Made by a program: the position numbers and the translations under genes. This document shows, in pieces, positions 1 to 13,003 of a stretch of DNA of 64,000 nucleotides (within the stretch, counting starts at the first letter, position 1; each line of letters starts with the position of its first letter). Source of the DNA: Wurfbainia villosa (Eukaryota > Streptophyta > Magnoliopsida > Zingiberales > Zingiberaceae); contig CM045990.1 in NCBI GenBank assembly GCA_025175895.1, positions 57,537,704-57,601,703 on the forward strand. The letters run 5' to 3'. The notes beneath the pieces are model-generated. The model was not told the DNA's origin and did not search any database. It worked only from the letters and a program-made list of their open reading frames with translations.

Positions 1-320
1 TTTACAAGTAGTATCCAAGCTTCGTCCGACTAGTCCACTTGGCGAACCGGCCCTGTCCCACGGCCTCCGAAGAGTCTCCACCGGCCCACAAGGGTAAATC
101 AGGAAGATGCGCCACCATGTCGCCGTGAGGGGTATGACGCCAATCAGAATCCGCACCCCACACCAATCCGCTGGTAAATGGGAATCCGCCTCCGCAACCC
201 GCAAGCGAGTGAAAAATGACGGAATTCCCTCCGCAAGCTGCAGCCGATAAGGATCGAACCATGGCTTGCTCCAGAGAACCCCCCTCAAGCTCTTACCGAC
301 GCGTCGTTGCCCTGGGGGCC
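1..320 (-). mobile_element. tRNA-derived SINE, cut by the window edge
   Basis: Read on the minus strand, this GC-rich block has a tRNA-like head. An A-box-like TCGGTAAGAGC lies near 288-299 and a B-box GGTTCGATCC at 251-260, with tRNA-like spacing. The body includes a stretch close to CCCTTGTGGGCCGG, a kind of sequence common in plant SINE bodies. The 3' end and its target duplication fall at or beyond base 1, so family and borders cannot be settled. The 86-residue reading frame across it has no recognisable domain. Confidence 0.5.
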
Positions 321-2248
321 TTTTGACATATTTTGTGATCATGTTAAATGTGGTATTCTAATCTACATGGAGGATAACAATGTTAGTGCAATCATACTCA
401 ATATTTGAATCGATCACAAATTTTAATATTTTGAGGAAAAATTATGTTATGATTAATTATGTATTTGATATGTGTATCTTATATAATGTAGTTGAAATAC
501 ACACCGAGACAACATGGCATGGCAAAGGATGATGATGACTAAATGACTCGAGATATGTTAAAATTCGCTGAAGGATGTTATCAAACATTTGAAGGACTAT
601 AAAATGAGAAGCATCAATGTGAATCTGATATGAAAGAGGCAAACTACACAAGTATTTAGGATAACATATGGAACAAGACCAGGACTTGGTGCATTCAAAG
701 AACAACTTGCATTACGAGAGACGACCTCATGGTAAAGATGAGCTACAAGGTAGCTCTTACTTGAGTTGAAAGACTTGTATTTAGGAGAGGGTAATCATTA
801 ACTTAGGTAAATACTATACTTAGATGATCATAGTCATCAATCTAACTGTTTGAAGATATACTTCAATGGATTGGTGATTGAGCCAACCAAGTAATTGACT
901 TAAGCTTATTAACCATCGAACAAAATATTTTTGTTCGTGGTTAAGTTGCTTAGATGTTCAACTAATCATATCCCATGACCTTGTTAGACTAAAGATTGGT
1001 ATTTTGATATTTGGAAAATATATTGATAATAATATATTGGTGCAAACATGCTTGGGAAATATGTCGAGGAAGTCAACGTTGATCGGTACTTGACATTAAA
1101 CAAGGTCCAAGTAGATTATGTTTGACCGAACACTTTGGCAATATAAAAATTCAACAAGTGTTGAAAAATGATAAAGGTCAACAAAAGAGTTAGCCATGGA
1201 AAGTTCAATAGGAAGTTGGAAGAGTTAGCAAATGAAAATTAACGGGATAGTAAGTCTAATAAAAAAGTTAGCAAATGAAAAACCTAACAAATGTCAATAG
1301 AGCTAGAGTACGTAAATAAAAATTTCAATAAAAAATTATTAGATGGAAAGTCTAATAGAGAGTTTGCAAGAAGAAATATCCAATAGATGTTGACAATAAA
1401 AATCCAAATAAATTAAGATTAACCGGATGTTATACACGTGAAAGTCTTGAAAGATGAGATTTTAAATATTGAAAGTCTTAACAACCCAAGGTTAATTTCG
1501 AGATTGGGTAAATGGAAATTTTGGTGAGCTACCCGGTGTTTGGTTTTTCAAGTAGACCTCCTTGGAGTTGACCGAAATCAAGTTTTCAATCGTGGTCTAT
1601 TTGACATGGCAGTTGCTTGGGGTGAGATTAATTCACTAATGAGGAGGTTTACTCGACTTCAACTGTTAGAACAATAGGAATCCAATAATAAAACTATTGA
1701 CGTAAGAAATTTGGGAAATCAAAATACCATTTAAAATTTCTATTTACTATCAAAATATTTCTTAGTCTAGGATTGAAATACCTATTTTACCTCTATAAAT
1801 TATCACTTGAGAAGGAATATAATACATTTTGACAAGAGTTTAAAACATTAAAAAGAGATTCTAACATTAATAAAATCTTAAGGGCATTTTAAAAAATTAT
1901 CAAATAATTAAAATTTAAGCTTTTCGCCCTCAAACTATTATGCCTGTTTCCCTAGCCCCAGGCTTCATCCAATGACTAAAGATAATTATGTATAACCCTT
2001 CAAAATGAGATACTTTTTGCCCAAAACACACACCGCCTTGACTAAGCTTCAATGGATCTCCCCTTTCAACTATGAAAAAGAATCTTGCAAATGACAAACA
2101 GAATGTGCAATCAAAGTATTTTTCCTATCAATATGTTACGTACATACAGAACAAGTTCTTATCTGATGTCAATGGAGCCACAAGAAGCAGAGATGCTCGA
2201 CAATGTCTTGTGGCAACTGATGCCATCATGAACAGCCACAGGTCTCCC
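321..2248. other. Intergenic DNA and Di19 3' flank
   Basis: I see no gene here. It is AT-rich with decayed repeat-like text: near 1190-1400 short phrases around 'gttagcaaatgaaa' and 'agtctaataga' recur imperfectly. The last few hundred bases (about 1950-2248) lie downstream of the Di19 stop codon and probably include its 3' untranslated region. Confidence 0.5.
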
Positions 2249-5200
2249 TCAAAAGAAGTCATTAAACATTGTAGAAATAACAAGGCCCTGCAAGAACTCA
2301 GTCCTCCGAACTTGTTCCTTGTCCTCGAATGAAGAAGATGGCCTGGCACTGCAATGAGGATTGAGGTTAAACATAATAGAGAAAAAACGAAAACAAAAGA
2401 TCGGGCAGCATAAAAATTAGTCAATGTTTCGAATTCATGGCAGGCAGTAGAGAGAGATTTATTTTCTCTAACAAATGTACACCAAAAATCATATTTATAT
2501 TATACACATAAAGCAGAATTTTGTCTGGAAATTAATTCAAGGTGTTTATAGAGGAGATGCAAAAGAACTTCATTCAAGAGGAGAGAGGAGATATGAACGA
2601 CGAGTATTGATAATGATGTGACCTAAGATAGTGATCAATGATGGATTTAAATAGGAATGATACTACCATAATCTAGCTAATCATGAGAGGTAAGGAGTTG
2701 AGAGGATAGTTTGCGTAGACTAAAGGTCAAGATCAGCTTGGAGAATAAGTCAAGAATCGAGTTGAGATAGGTCAGCTCGGAGAATAAGTGAAGAACTAAG
2801 CTGGGAAGGTCAGCTCGGAGAATAAGTGGAGAACTGAGCTGGGGAAAGTCAACGCGGAGAGTAAGTTGAGGGTCGAGCTGGGTCACTCAGCTCGGAGAAC
2901 AAATGGAGAGCTGAGCTGAAAAAGGTCAGTTCAAGGAATAAAGTGAGAGCCGAGCAGAGGTAGGTCAGCTCGAAGAACAAGTGGAGAGCTGAGCTGAAGA
3001 AGGTCAACTTAGGGAATAAAGTGAGAGCCGAGCTGAGGTAGGTCAGCACAGAGAACAAGTGGAGAGCTGAGCTGAAGAAGGTTAGCTCGGAAAATAAATT
3101 GAGAGTCAAGCTGAGTAAGATCAGCTCAGGAAGCAGATTGAAGGCATTGCTTAAAGGGAATAGCTCGGAAAGCGAGATGAATGACATCAAAAAGAGGATA
3201 ACTCAGAAGGCAGATCGGCCGGTAGATTAAGAGTTACTTAGATAGATGTTCGATTATTGAGCTTCATGGGAGAAATAATGAGAAAGGGGAACAATATACT
3301 AACGGCCATGGGGCCTCTTTCCGAAAGAGGAAGCGATCAGGTTGTTAAGAGGTGGGGACCTCATAAAATATTCTTTTATCAGTTCATTATAACGAATGCA
3401 TACTTGCCATCCTTGAGGATAACCATCTGGGACTCTTCAGGGGTTCCATAAAAGAATCATTCTCTAACGGCCTAAAGAGGAGCCTCACCTGAGTCCATGT
3501 GGCCTTTCCACGTGGACGGTCACCATCGCAGTTGGTTTTGCAACGACTTGCTCTAGAGTTAGAGGGGGATAAAAGGGAGAAAGGAAGAAGGAAGAAGGGA
3601 TCTGATTTCATTCTACATACAATGTTACTACTCTCTGCTACATTTATCTTCTTTATTACTGTTACTATTTATTTTCTCTTCCTCATACAAGCTCTAACTT
3701 AAGCATCGAAGGATCCCTACCGGGTAGACCGACAGTGGTCTAATGCGTGTTAACTTTTACAAGAAGGGAGCAAGGAAAACTCTTACTGCTGTGGTCGGAG
3801 AGAACCCCTCCTCGACAGCACATCATTGAGGAGAAAAATTTGTGCCGCATAAGGAAGATTGAAAAACTTTCAACACAGCAGCTATTGATTATTATTACAG
3901 ATAAGAGGGAGATTAGGTAGTAAATTATGGTTTAGGATTCAAGTTAGTAGCACGGAATGGGATCTTCAAGCATGACCTCGTTATTTCCTAGAGAAGAGAT
4001 CATTTTTAACCAAAAGGGTCTCTTACCTTTCAACTACCTTTTCATCTGATAACTTATCAGTCATAGTTTCTCTGTTTGAAGACTCCAATGGTGTAACTTC
4101 CAATTCATCAGCCATGGGAAAATTCCACATGAATGTTGACAACAATGGATCAGGTGCTGTGTTGGAAGGAAAATTTAAGCAAGAAGATTCCTCGAGAAAA
4201 GATTGATCACTGCTATCACACAACTTTCTCAGCATGGAGTGGAAGTCCAAGGAATCTTTGTAGAATCGACTCTTCTGTGGCATGCAAGTTCACATTAAGG
4301 AATTCAAGTTGCTAATCAAATGTACAACATGTTATACCATGCAAAACAAGCCAATAAACAAATGTTCAGCTCCTAAAGTAAATTTCTATTAGTTAATACT
4401 AAAAGATTCTATTGTGAGAATTACGGATACCTTAAAGTAATCCCCGTGTTGCACTTCTAAGTGATCAACCATGTCAAATTCAATCCTAGTTTGACAAATA
4501 GGGCATGTCTGCAAAAAAAAATAAACTTACTTTCACAATAACCAACATCATCAACATGCATATATCCAAATAAAGATAACCATGTGTTCAACTGTTAGAA
4601 GAGCATATTGTTAGAAAAATGCTCACCAATATTATCAATTAAATCATAAATCATCTTTCTTAAGATAAAAAATCTGGTTGATGCCTTTTCAAAGCACTCT
4701 GTCATTCTTATAATGAATAATATGGTTCAAATTATAGCCCAAGCGCAAAGCAGGGTTAATCAGGTAATCACGAAACCAAACAAAAACAGCAAGCAAGAAA
4801 TTTTAAGCTGAAACATATTCAAAAAATGAATGGATACCGTCTGAGTCATCTGCACGTATGACCGGCAGAGTTTGATGATGACAATCTTGATAAAAATGGA
4901 TAGGTATGTTGTAGCAATATACAAAACGATTGACCACAAAAACTTGCAAATTTTAGGAAAGTCTGAAACATTATTGGAAATTAATATGGAAAGGCGTTTT
5001 CCCAACTACTATCAATGAATTCATAGTGCAGTTGAGGAGTGATGCCTTAAAAATAAAATGAATTCGTGTGTGCTGGCAGAAATGGAAGAATCACCATCCC
5101 ACCATGGCACCATGCTTGAAGGAGCAAAGTAGTATGCTTCAGGTTTTTAACATGAGTATCATCACAGACCAGAATCCACCAACGAAAAATTTTCGACATG

Positions 5201-5679
5201 TAAAATCTGATTTAGAACCTTAGAAAGCTGTAATCCTAAAGAAGATAACTCAAAAACAGTTTCTAATGAGAACATTACATAAGTTAGTAACGATACCCGA
5301 ACCATTTTTCCAATACAAACAATACCCAAACCTTGTTTTTCATCATAAAATAATCAATGGCAATTACCCCTTTCCTATACTCCCATGGGTGCTTCTTGTC
5401 GATATGAAAGCACAAGCTTATGACATCGAACGCCCCAGAACAGAAGGGGCAAGGGAACTCCATCTGGGAGTCGTAGGCGTCCTCTGCCGCTCCATGGAAC
5501 TCTTCCAGACCAAGACACGCGTCTACCAAGAACAACCAAGGAGGCAAAAAGAAATCAAGATCCAAAACTCCTCGAAAGAAATAATCCAAGGTCGGCGCAT
5601 TCTGACCATAGATAGGTTGAAGGGTGGGCCGGCGGCGGGCGAAGGCGTGGAGCGAGTGGCTCCGTCGGTCGTTCTCCAT
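2249..5679 (-). CDS. Di19-type drought-induced zinc-finger protein, five exons
   Basis: Exons in transcript order: 5679-5607, 5522-5368, 4508-4431, 4274-4027, 2348-2249. All introns are GT-AG and phases agree, giving about 217 residues, close to the usual 200-230. Di19 proteins are nuclear transcriptional regulators in drought, salt and ABA responses. Exon 2 has zinc-finger CPFC with H64/H69 (C49, C52); exon 3 has CPIC with H92/H97 (C78, C81). Exon 4 carries the Di19_C hallmark APDPLL, and exon 5 the family tail (EFLQGLVIST). The first intron (5523-5606, 84 nt) is inferred: the frame stays open across it, but it is T-rich, in phase, and its removal restores the usual spacing between the N-terminus and CPFC. 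Unusual: the basic RKRK-like nuclear-localisation stretch after the second finger is weak (KKSRFYKD). The last intron carries a solo LTR. No stop or frameshift is seen, so probably functional. Confidence 0.86.
2614..3899 (+). mobile_element. Solo LTR inside the last Di19 intron
   Basis: A 1,286-bp block starts TGATGTG, ends TTACA, and is flanked by a perfect 5-bp duplication GATAA (2609-2613 and 3900-3904). This is the signature of an LTR retrotransposon reduced to one LTR. It contains a tandem array (2728-3145) and a TATA-like GGATAAAAGGG near 3567. No internal coding region remains. It has no clear relative among the other LTR families here. Orientation is inferred from the TATA-like site and is less certain than the borders. 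Confidence 0.8.
2728..3145. repeat. Tandem array, about 39-bp unit, in the intronic LTR
   Basis: Imperfect repeats are built on 'ggtcagctcggagaa', spacer, 'gagctgag'. Later units read as 78-bp dimers in which two half-units alternate. The translated frames across it are an artefact of the repeat. Confidence 0.75.
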
Positions 5680-5904
5680 GCTCCCTGAGTGTCGAACTGG
5701 CGGAGAGCAGGAGGATGAGGCCTCCGAATCGAACTAGACGAAGGAAAGGTGGGATTTTTTTTTATTTTTTTTTTTATGTACTTTTGATGCGAAAGTGCAC
5801 AGCGGACTTCGATTGCTTCGGGAGGAAGGAGAGGAGGAAAGAGACGAAGAAGTGGAGACGGAAGGCGTGGAAAATAAAATAAAATAAATAAATAAAATTA
5901 TTTA

Positions 5905-5914
5905 TTATTTATAT
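5905..5914 (-). promoter_or_regulatory. Candidate TATA box of Di19
   Basis: On the minus strand this reads CCATATAAATAA, about 235 bp upstream of the proposed ATG at 5679. The interval between is GC- and purine-rich, as expected of a 5' untranslated leader, with a T-run near 5755-5775. The transcription start is not visible. Confidence 0.4.
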
Positions 5915-5919
5915 GGCTT

Positions 5920-6511
5920 GAGGACGGAGAAAAGTAGGACCCGCGAGGGCAAGTGAAGGTGACGAGGCAGCACTTGGGAGTAGGACCCACCTGTGTGAAC
6001 GAAGAGGAAGTTGCGTCGCGAATCCAACACGAGAAGTGTGCAGTACCGAAGCACTAATTTATGGATCCATCCATTCTATCAAAATAAATTATAAACAGCG
6101 TTTCCGTGAACACTTTTTTTTTTCTCAAAAAATTATTAAACTAATATTTTATTAGTAGTTTAATATCTACAACATTATTTATTAAAATTGCGAACTAATT
6201 TTTATTAAATTATATCATTTTAAATAAAAAAAATATTATCATATACAATTTATATGTAAATAATAATAAACATTTTAATTATTTATCATTCAATTATTCA
6301 TGTACTATAATTTAATTTTTAAAATTTAGAAGAAGTGGATGATAAATAATAATAGTATATATAAGATAACATTTCTATTTAAATAAATTTATCAAAATTA
6401 CTACGAAATAAAATAAGTCTAATTAAAGTTATTCCATATCTTAAAGATACATCATTCTAGACCTACAATTTTGAATAAAATTGTATCATTTCAAAATAAT
6501 TTTGATAAAAA
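5920..6511. other. AT-rich Di19 upstream region
   Basis: No gene is seen. It is GC-rich until about 6060, then strongly AT-rich. It probably holds distal promoter sequence and ends at the S-family solo LTR. Confidence 0.5.
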
Positions 6512-8175
6512 TATTGGTGCAATCGGCTCAATCGGTCCAGGTTACGATTGACCAGACTCGAATGTGACTCGAGTAGTGTTTTGATGTTTGACGATGAGTT
6601 AACTATTGTTTGACTATGAGTTTAACTATATGGTTTACATAGAGTTGACCATATGATAGAGAAGTCCAAATGGGACACTTGGCATAGAAAGTCCAAACAT
6701 GGATCTTGGAAATTGTAAAGTCCAAGTCTTGAGTATTTGACATGAAAAGTCCAAGTATGGGTTTTGCCAAAAGAAAGTCCAATCTTGAGTCTTGGCAATT
6801 GGAAAGTCCAACATGGATTGACATGAAAAATCCAAGGGTGTAGTCTTGGCCATGTAAGTCCAAGTATATAGTCTTAACGGTGAAAGTCTAAGTCATGGGT
6901 ATTTAACATTTGGGAAGTCCAAGAGTTGATATTGGCGGCGTAAAGTCCAAGGGTGGAGTCTTAGCAGCATAAGTCCAATGGTTGATGGCGTAAAGTCCAA
7001 CCGTGTATCTTTGGCAGCGTAAGCTCAATGTGTCTTGGCAGCATAAGCCCAATGTGCCTTGGCAGTGTAGACCAACTTAGCATGACAATAGCCGATAGAA
7101 GCACCTGAAGACTAGCGTATGAATGAACAGGATCATGAATGACTTGGAGGGATCTAATAGGTGTGAGACTGATGGAGATAGCTAGAAGGTTTAAGTTTAG
7201 ACTAAGGGTGGTCTAGCAAGTATGAGGACATCATATTTGGGGTTAACACCTCATGGATGAGGTTTAACAGTCGACTGGGGGTATGAACCAGTTGACTGAT
7301 CAAGTATTTCACACTTGGCAGTCGAGTCGACACTGAGCAGCCAACTAGGATTATGACATTGACCGCCGAATCGACTAGCGCTCGATCATGCAGAAGAGGT
7401 ATTGCGATCGATCCGCCAAAGATTGGGCATGATTACATGAATCGATTGCCCTCCATGGCGATCGGATTGTAAGTTTTGATCGTGAAGGCAGACATGCTTG
7501 GACTAAGCTTACATTTACGAGTAGTCGATCACGGAATGACAATGATTGTCGCTATATGTTGGCTGGAATGTCGATGTGGATTAAGTCGTTGTGAGACAAC
7601 GACACTGTTGACAGTTGACTGGGGCCTTATGACAGTCGACTGACAAGCGCGAAATCAGTCCGATGCAGACATCAAAGGAGCAGCTCATGAAGGATTTCAC
7701 CATCAGTTCTTTGAGAGGTTGTGGAGGCGATTTGAAGGCAAAGTACATGCGCATTTCAGAATCCTTCAAGATCATCCAAGCAACCAACAAGCAAAGCATT
7801 CAAAGCCCTAATTTGTAAAGTTTTTTTTTTATATTTCAGTTGTAGTTCTTTGTATTTGCTTGTAATTCGTTGTTTTACTTTTGTAATCGCTTGTAAGAGG
7901 TTTTTTCCACCTCCGGTGTGTCACCGAAAAGGAATACTTAATTAGTGATGGTATTTGCATCACTAGAGCTCATTTGAGCTCAATCCATGGAGTAGGAACT
8001 CTAAGGTTCCGAACTACGTTATATTTGTGTGTTGTGATTGTGTTTGTCTATTTTATTATTGTCATTATTATTTCCGCTGCGCATAACAAGCTTTGTAGAC
8101 AAACGCGAATGATTTCCATCATCGATGAATGAACGCGTCATTCACCCCCCTCTAGCGCTCACCGAAAATCCAACA
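6512..8175 (+). mobile_element. Solo LTR of family S (S1)
   Basis: It aligns end to end with the LTRs of the complete S2 element. It starts TATTGGTGCAATCGG (TG mutated to TA) and ends CCAACA. Flanks are AAAAA on both sides (6507-6511, 8176-8180), a plausible but low-complexity TSD. It carries the family's 'aagtccaa..cttggc' minisatellite (about 6655-7060), degraded CAGTCGACTG-type sites (about 7268-7636) and the terminal motif CACCCCCCTCTAGC near 8150. No internal sequence remains. It lies roughly 0.6 kb upstream of the Di19 TATA candidate. Confidence 0.85.
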
Positions 8176-8221
8176 AAAAATGCCATAAAGAAATATTTTA
8201 GATATTAAATTATGAATAAAA

Positions 8222-8873
8222 TATTATTTTGATAAATTTTAAATGAGGGATATGTTTTAACAATACGAATGAAATTAAAATAGATTCATTCAAACTAATA
8301 AAAAACCTAGAAGTAATTAATATAAATATAAATTTAATTTTTAAATTTAATAATTTAAATAAAATTAAAAATTCACAGAGAGATAAATTTACTAGTAAGA
8401 GATTACGAAGCAATGTGACTAATAATTATATAAGAAAAAAATTACATTGATTTGTATAATATTTAATGAATATAAATAATAATAAATAACTTTTTACTAC
8501 GTTATATGTGTAGTTGTATTTTGTGTATATAATATTATTGTATTATTATTTTGATAAATTTTAAATGAGGGATATGTTTTAACAATACGAATGAAATTAA
8601 AATAGATTCATTCAAACTAATAAAAAACCTAGAAGTAATTAATATAAATATAAATTTAATTTTTAAATTTAATAATTTAAATAAAATTAAAAATTCACAG
8701 AGAGATAAATTTACTAGTAAGAGATTACGAAGCAATGTGACTAATAATTATATAAGAAAAAAATTACATTGATTTGTATAATATTTAATGAATATAAATA
8801 ATAATAAATAACTTTTTATCTCGTCAAGCATGGTAGTTATATAAACCTTTTGTGTATATAATATTTTGCTATA
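8222..8873. repeat. Direct duplication of an AT-rich segment
   Basis: Bases 8222-8496 recur essentially identically at 8544-8818 (offset 322 bp). A further shared stretch 'ttttgtgtatataatatt' follows each copy after a divergent spacer. The two copies encode the same roughly 60-residue reverse-strand frame, but its composition is that of AT-rich noncoding DNA. The near identity points to a recent tandem duplication or a local assembly error. Confidence 0.85.
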
Positions 8874-11865
8874 TTTTTATATATATTTAAATAAATTTTA
8901 TTTTATTTTATCATTCTTAATTAAATATTCTTTGATCTCCTCCCCTTTAAGTAATATATCTATTTAACATAGTGTCACAACACCTATTTTGAATATTAAT
9001 TGATCATTTAAATATATATTCGTATCATTTTAAATACATCTATTCGAATTTTTTTCAATAGATACAACTTTAACTTCCTCTTTAATATTTTCTTTTTTAT
9101 CCTATTCATCTTTATATATCCACAAATTTATTTTAACATTCTCAACTTTATGACTTTCATCTTTTACTTGCATAATAAATTTATAGTTTAGTATTCAAAT
9201 TCATATAACATAATATATTTTATAAAACTTCTCATAATCTTTAAAAATATCTTACAATAATAAAGGACACATGATGTACTCCTTCATTTAATCATCTTGT
9301 TTATATTTATATAAAATATTTTTATTAACTCTTTCGTCCTTTTATAAAAATGATCATACTTAAAGTTTACAGATAACTCTGTCATTTTCTATTTTAACAA
9401 TTATATTGTTATGTCCACTATTATTATACTTAAATTATATTTTTTTTTATCTTTACTCTATAAGTTAAAACCTTTTATTTTTAATATTTCCTTACAAGAT
9501 TGAGCTTAACATTTATTTATTCACGTGTTTCATCAATAAAAGAATGACATTTACTCATAACATACACAATGGTAATATGTCTTAGATGCATCAAGTGTGT
9601 TGAGACTATTATAAAAAGATGTTGATTTAAAGTTGATTCTTAAGGTAATCCTATCTTTGTAGAAAATATTTTAATTAATCCATATAGAGTATTCACTTTT
9701 ATCATTACATTCTCAACCTACTTTTAATTATTTCAATATATGTTAACACTTTTATTTTCTAAAATTCTTAACATAATTTTCCTCTAGACTCTATCATAAG
9801 TTTTTTTTCTTGGTTAATAAATATCATGTGCAAATCTTGACTCTTTTCCTAATACTTTTTAATCGTCTAAGCAGATGAATAACTTCTATCGTTGATCTTA
9901 TTGGGGATCATTGTAATGGCTAAAGGAGGATGAATAGTCTATCTTATGGGTAAATAGGGCTTCAGAAACAAATTTTAAGAACGGAATTTAAATTTGTTTA
10001 TAAAATTTATAAATTAGAGATAGATTTACAATGGAATTACTAATCTGTTTCACTTAAATAAAATATATTATATGTAAAAAATTTAAGACAGAATTTAAAA
10101 TGAATTAAAAATAAATTTATAAAATATTTTTTTATAAACAAAAATAAATACAGATTATAAATGAAATTTGATACAAAATTATATTGGTCACAAAATTCAT
10201 TTGAAATAATTATAAACATAAAAAGAATTCTATTTATGATTTATATAAATTAAAAAGGAATTTATTAAATAATTATAAATTTATTAATTTTTGATAATTA
10301 AAATCTTATTATCTATTTTTTTTTATCTTCTTTTTCTTTTGACGGTTTGAGGATAAAAAAGAGTCAATCCAAAATCTTATAATTTAAGTAATCTTACCTA
10401 TCTAAAAAAATTATTATTTTTAATAGTTTTACATTAAAAATTTGTGATATGAAATAGTGTTATAAGAGGTTTACTTAGACGATAACACAAATAAAAAATA
10501 TTTTATTTTATTATTAATATTAATTCTTTTAAAAATATTGAAAATAAGTAATTTAAAATTATAAAAAATATAAGATTATAAAAATAAAATAAAATTATTT
10601 TCACTAATATTATTTTCTTAAAATATTATATTTATATAATCACTTTTCTAATAAAATATATAAATAAATTTAAAGCTCATTCTATTAAATTTTATTTAGT
10701 TTATTTAGTGCGATGGAAATTATTAATCTAAAATTTTATCCTAAAGTTAGGTTCATTCTCCTCCGTTGATGGCCCATCTACGTGCTTATTCTATGTCACA
10801 ACGTCGAATTAAATAAATATAAAATAATATTTTTTAATTGGAAAATTATCTTATAAGAATAATTTAAGAATTTTTAAAGATTTTTTCGAAATTTGTTGGC
10901 AGTTTATGGGATAAACCAAATAGGGTAAAATCTATTTGGACTATTTGAGAAGTTAATTAACACAAGGTTTAAATATTTTGGTCTCATTTTTTCTTTCCCC
11001 ATCTCCCTCATGTTCCTATCCCTTCTTCCGCCACCGCTCCTTTTTCTTTTCTCGATGCACCGATTGTCGCCGTCTCCACCGGTGTTTCCACCTCGAGTGC
11101 GCTGCCGCATGCCACTGCATCGAGGCTGCTGACCACGCACACCTATCACATGTGTGGTGTCACTGCTATCAGTCGCATGCTCCTGCCGTGTGTTGCGGCT
11201 CTGCCTCCTTCCCTTCCCTCACCCACGTCGATCGCAGCCATCGCACTCGTTTGACTCCCTCGATCGTCGTCAGCCAACGAGGAGCGCCACCCTCTCCCTA
11301 CTTCCTTAGCGCTCCTCCGCCACAACCCACCTTCTCCCGTGCCATGTACACCAGGGTAGGTAGTACAGTTCCATCGACGTCGACTGAGGTTTCCTCTCTA
11401 CTATCAATTATAATTTGGAAAGAAAAATAGACTTCAAAGGAAATTAAGTAGTGTTTTCTTTTGAGAGGAATTAGTAATCTGGCAATTAAAGCGATTTAAT
11501 GCACCTGAACGATAGGGTGATGATTCTTGGATGTCATCTCTGAAGTCCATTCCGAGAATCCTTTGTGTGTTTTTTGTTCTTTAGGTACTTTTCCAAGAAG
11601 GGATACTGCATTGATTTGACTTTCCATTTTTTTGAACATATTTTGAAACAAGAAAATTTAAAGATTTTTTACAAATGAATCAAGACTTAACGGAACAGAA
11701 CATGTCCTACCTTCAGGTCCGAGTGTTCCTTGTCGTCCGAAGCCTCAGTGGATCCAAAATACGCTGCCGGTGATCTCGGCTCAACCCGGTGTCTCTGACG
11801 GAACGGTAGCCAACGCTTCACCTATACACTGATTAATAAATACGTTATTGCTTGAAAGGGAGTGG
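8874..11865. other. AT-rich intergenic DNA, no supported gene
   Basis: It is very AT-rich to about 10,900. Text around 9960-10330 ('gacggaatttaaa', 'gagatagattta') resembles the subterminal repeats of the CACTA-like end at 15.7-16.1 kb and may be its other arm. At 10,980-11,400 there is a pyrimidine-rich, GC-rich block with an open frame of no recognisable family. From 11,430 to 11,865 I see no motif. Confidence 0.4.
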
Positions 11866-12065
11866 TATGATGTTAGTGTCAGCTCTTAGTGTCAATCATG
11901 AGATGAATGATTAGGGATCTTATGTATCATATTTCATTAAACAACATACAAGGTTTGTTTATTATATTATTTCTTATATGTGATATACGAATAATATAAC
12001 AATGTCCTTGAATAGTAGGTTCAAGTTTACAGCATATCAATTGGTTGAATTGATAGTGAGAGTCT

Positions 12066-12187
<122 letters not shown>

Positions 12188-13003
12188 GAGTATTAATATG
12201 CAAGGACAATATTAATGTGCCGAGAATATCATATAGGTCAATTGATGACTTAATCTCACAAGTCATGGATATGTGATATCAAGTTGACACATGAGTACAT
12301 ATTAAAGACTATGTACTGAATTTACCCGCCATGAGAATGTTTCATGGATCGTTATATGAGTGTCATAAATATTCTCATGTGACTATTGGTATGAATAATC
12401 CTTATACCTGAAGTCACTACGGTTCCTTACATAATGAGTTGTATACTTTAGCTTCGTCAAATGTCACCCGTAATAGGGTGACTATAAAGGCGATCACTGG
12501 GTATACAATAAGTTATGCGGAGGGATGTAAGTTATGTAGATGAGGTTTATCACTTTCATATATCGAAAGTGATATCTATGAGCCTCTTGATAGAGTAGGA
12601 CTGCTAAAATGCATGACCATGCTCGAATAAGTCAATATGAGATATTGAGCTTATTTGGTTGAGTAGTCTATTTGGAGATCAAGAAACTCTTGATTGATAA
12701 GAGAATGACACAGTCTATGCTTCATTGATCAATCTAGATATCAAGGATAGAAGGACTGAGTCATATATGATAGTAGTCACGGAAAGGTTATGTCGGATCT
12801 CGACATTCTCGTCACTTGGATAGCAATGATGTATTGTTAGATGCCTCTCATTGCTTATGTCTCTAAAAGGGTTTTATAAACATTGCCAACGTTACGAGAA
12901 CCTATTGGGTCACACATTTAGGACATGTGAGTTGGAGATGACTCATGTGATGAGCCATTGGGCCATCGAGTTGAGTCTAATGTAAATTAGACTCAATGAG
13001 TGG

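Noticed and set aside
2..262. 86-residue minus-strand frame at the left edge
   Set aside because: It lies in a tRNA-derived SINE with a B-box; no protein domain.
5266..5688. 140-residue plus-strand frame
   Set aside because: It is antisense to Di19 exons 1-2, which have clear zinc-finger coding on the other strand.
8210..8735. Two almost identical 66-67-residue frames
   Set aside because: They come from the duplicated AT-rich segment and have only Leu/Ile/Phe/Lys-biased composition.
10978..11430. 150-residue frame rich in Cys, His, Ser and Pro
   Set aside because: The DNA is a pyrimidine-rich GC block; I see no spaced zinc-finger pattern or known family, and no splice context.
11640..11700. 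Possible upstream ARD exon (ETRKFKDFLQ-like text)
   Set aside because: It lacks the highly conserved H-x-H-x-DEEIRY block and splice sites; similarity is no better than chance.
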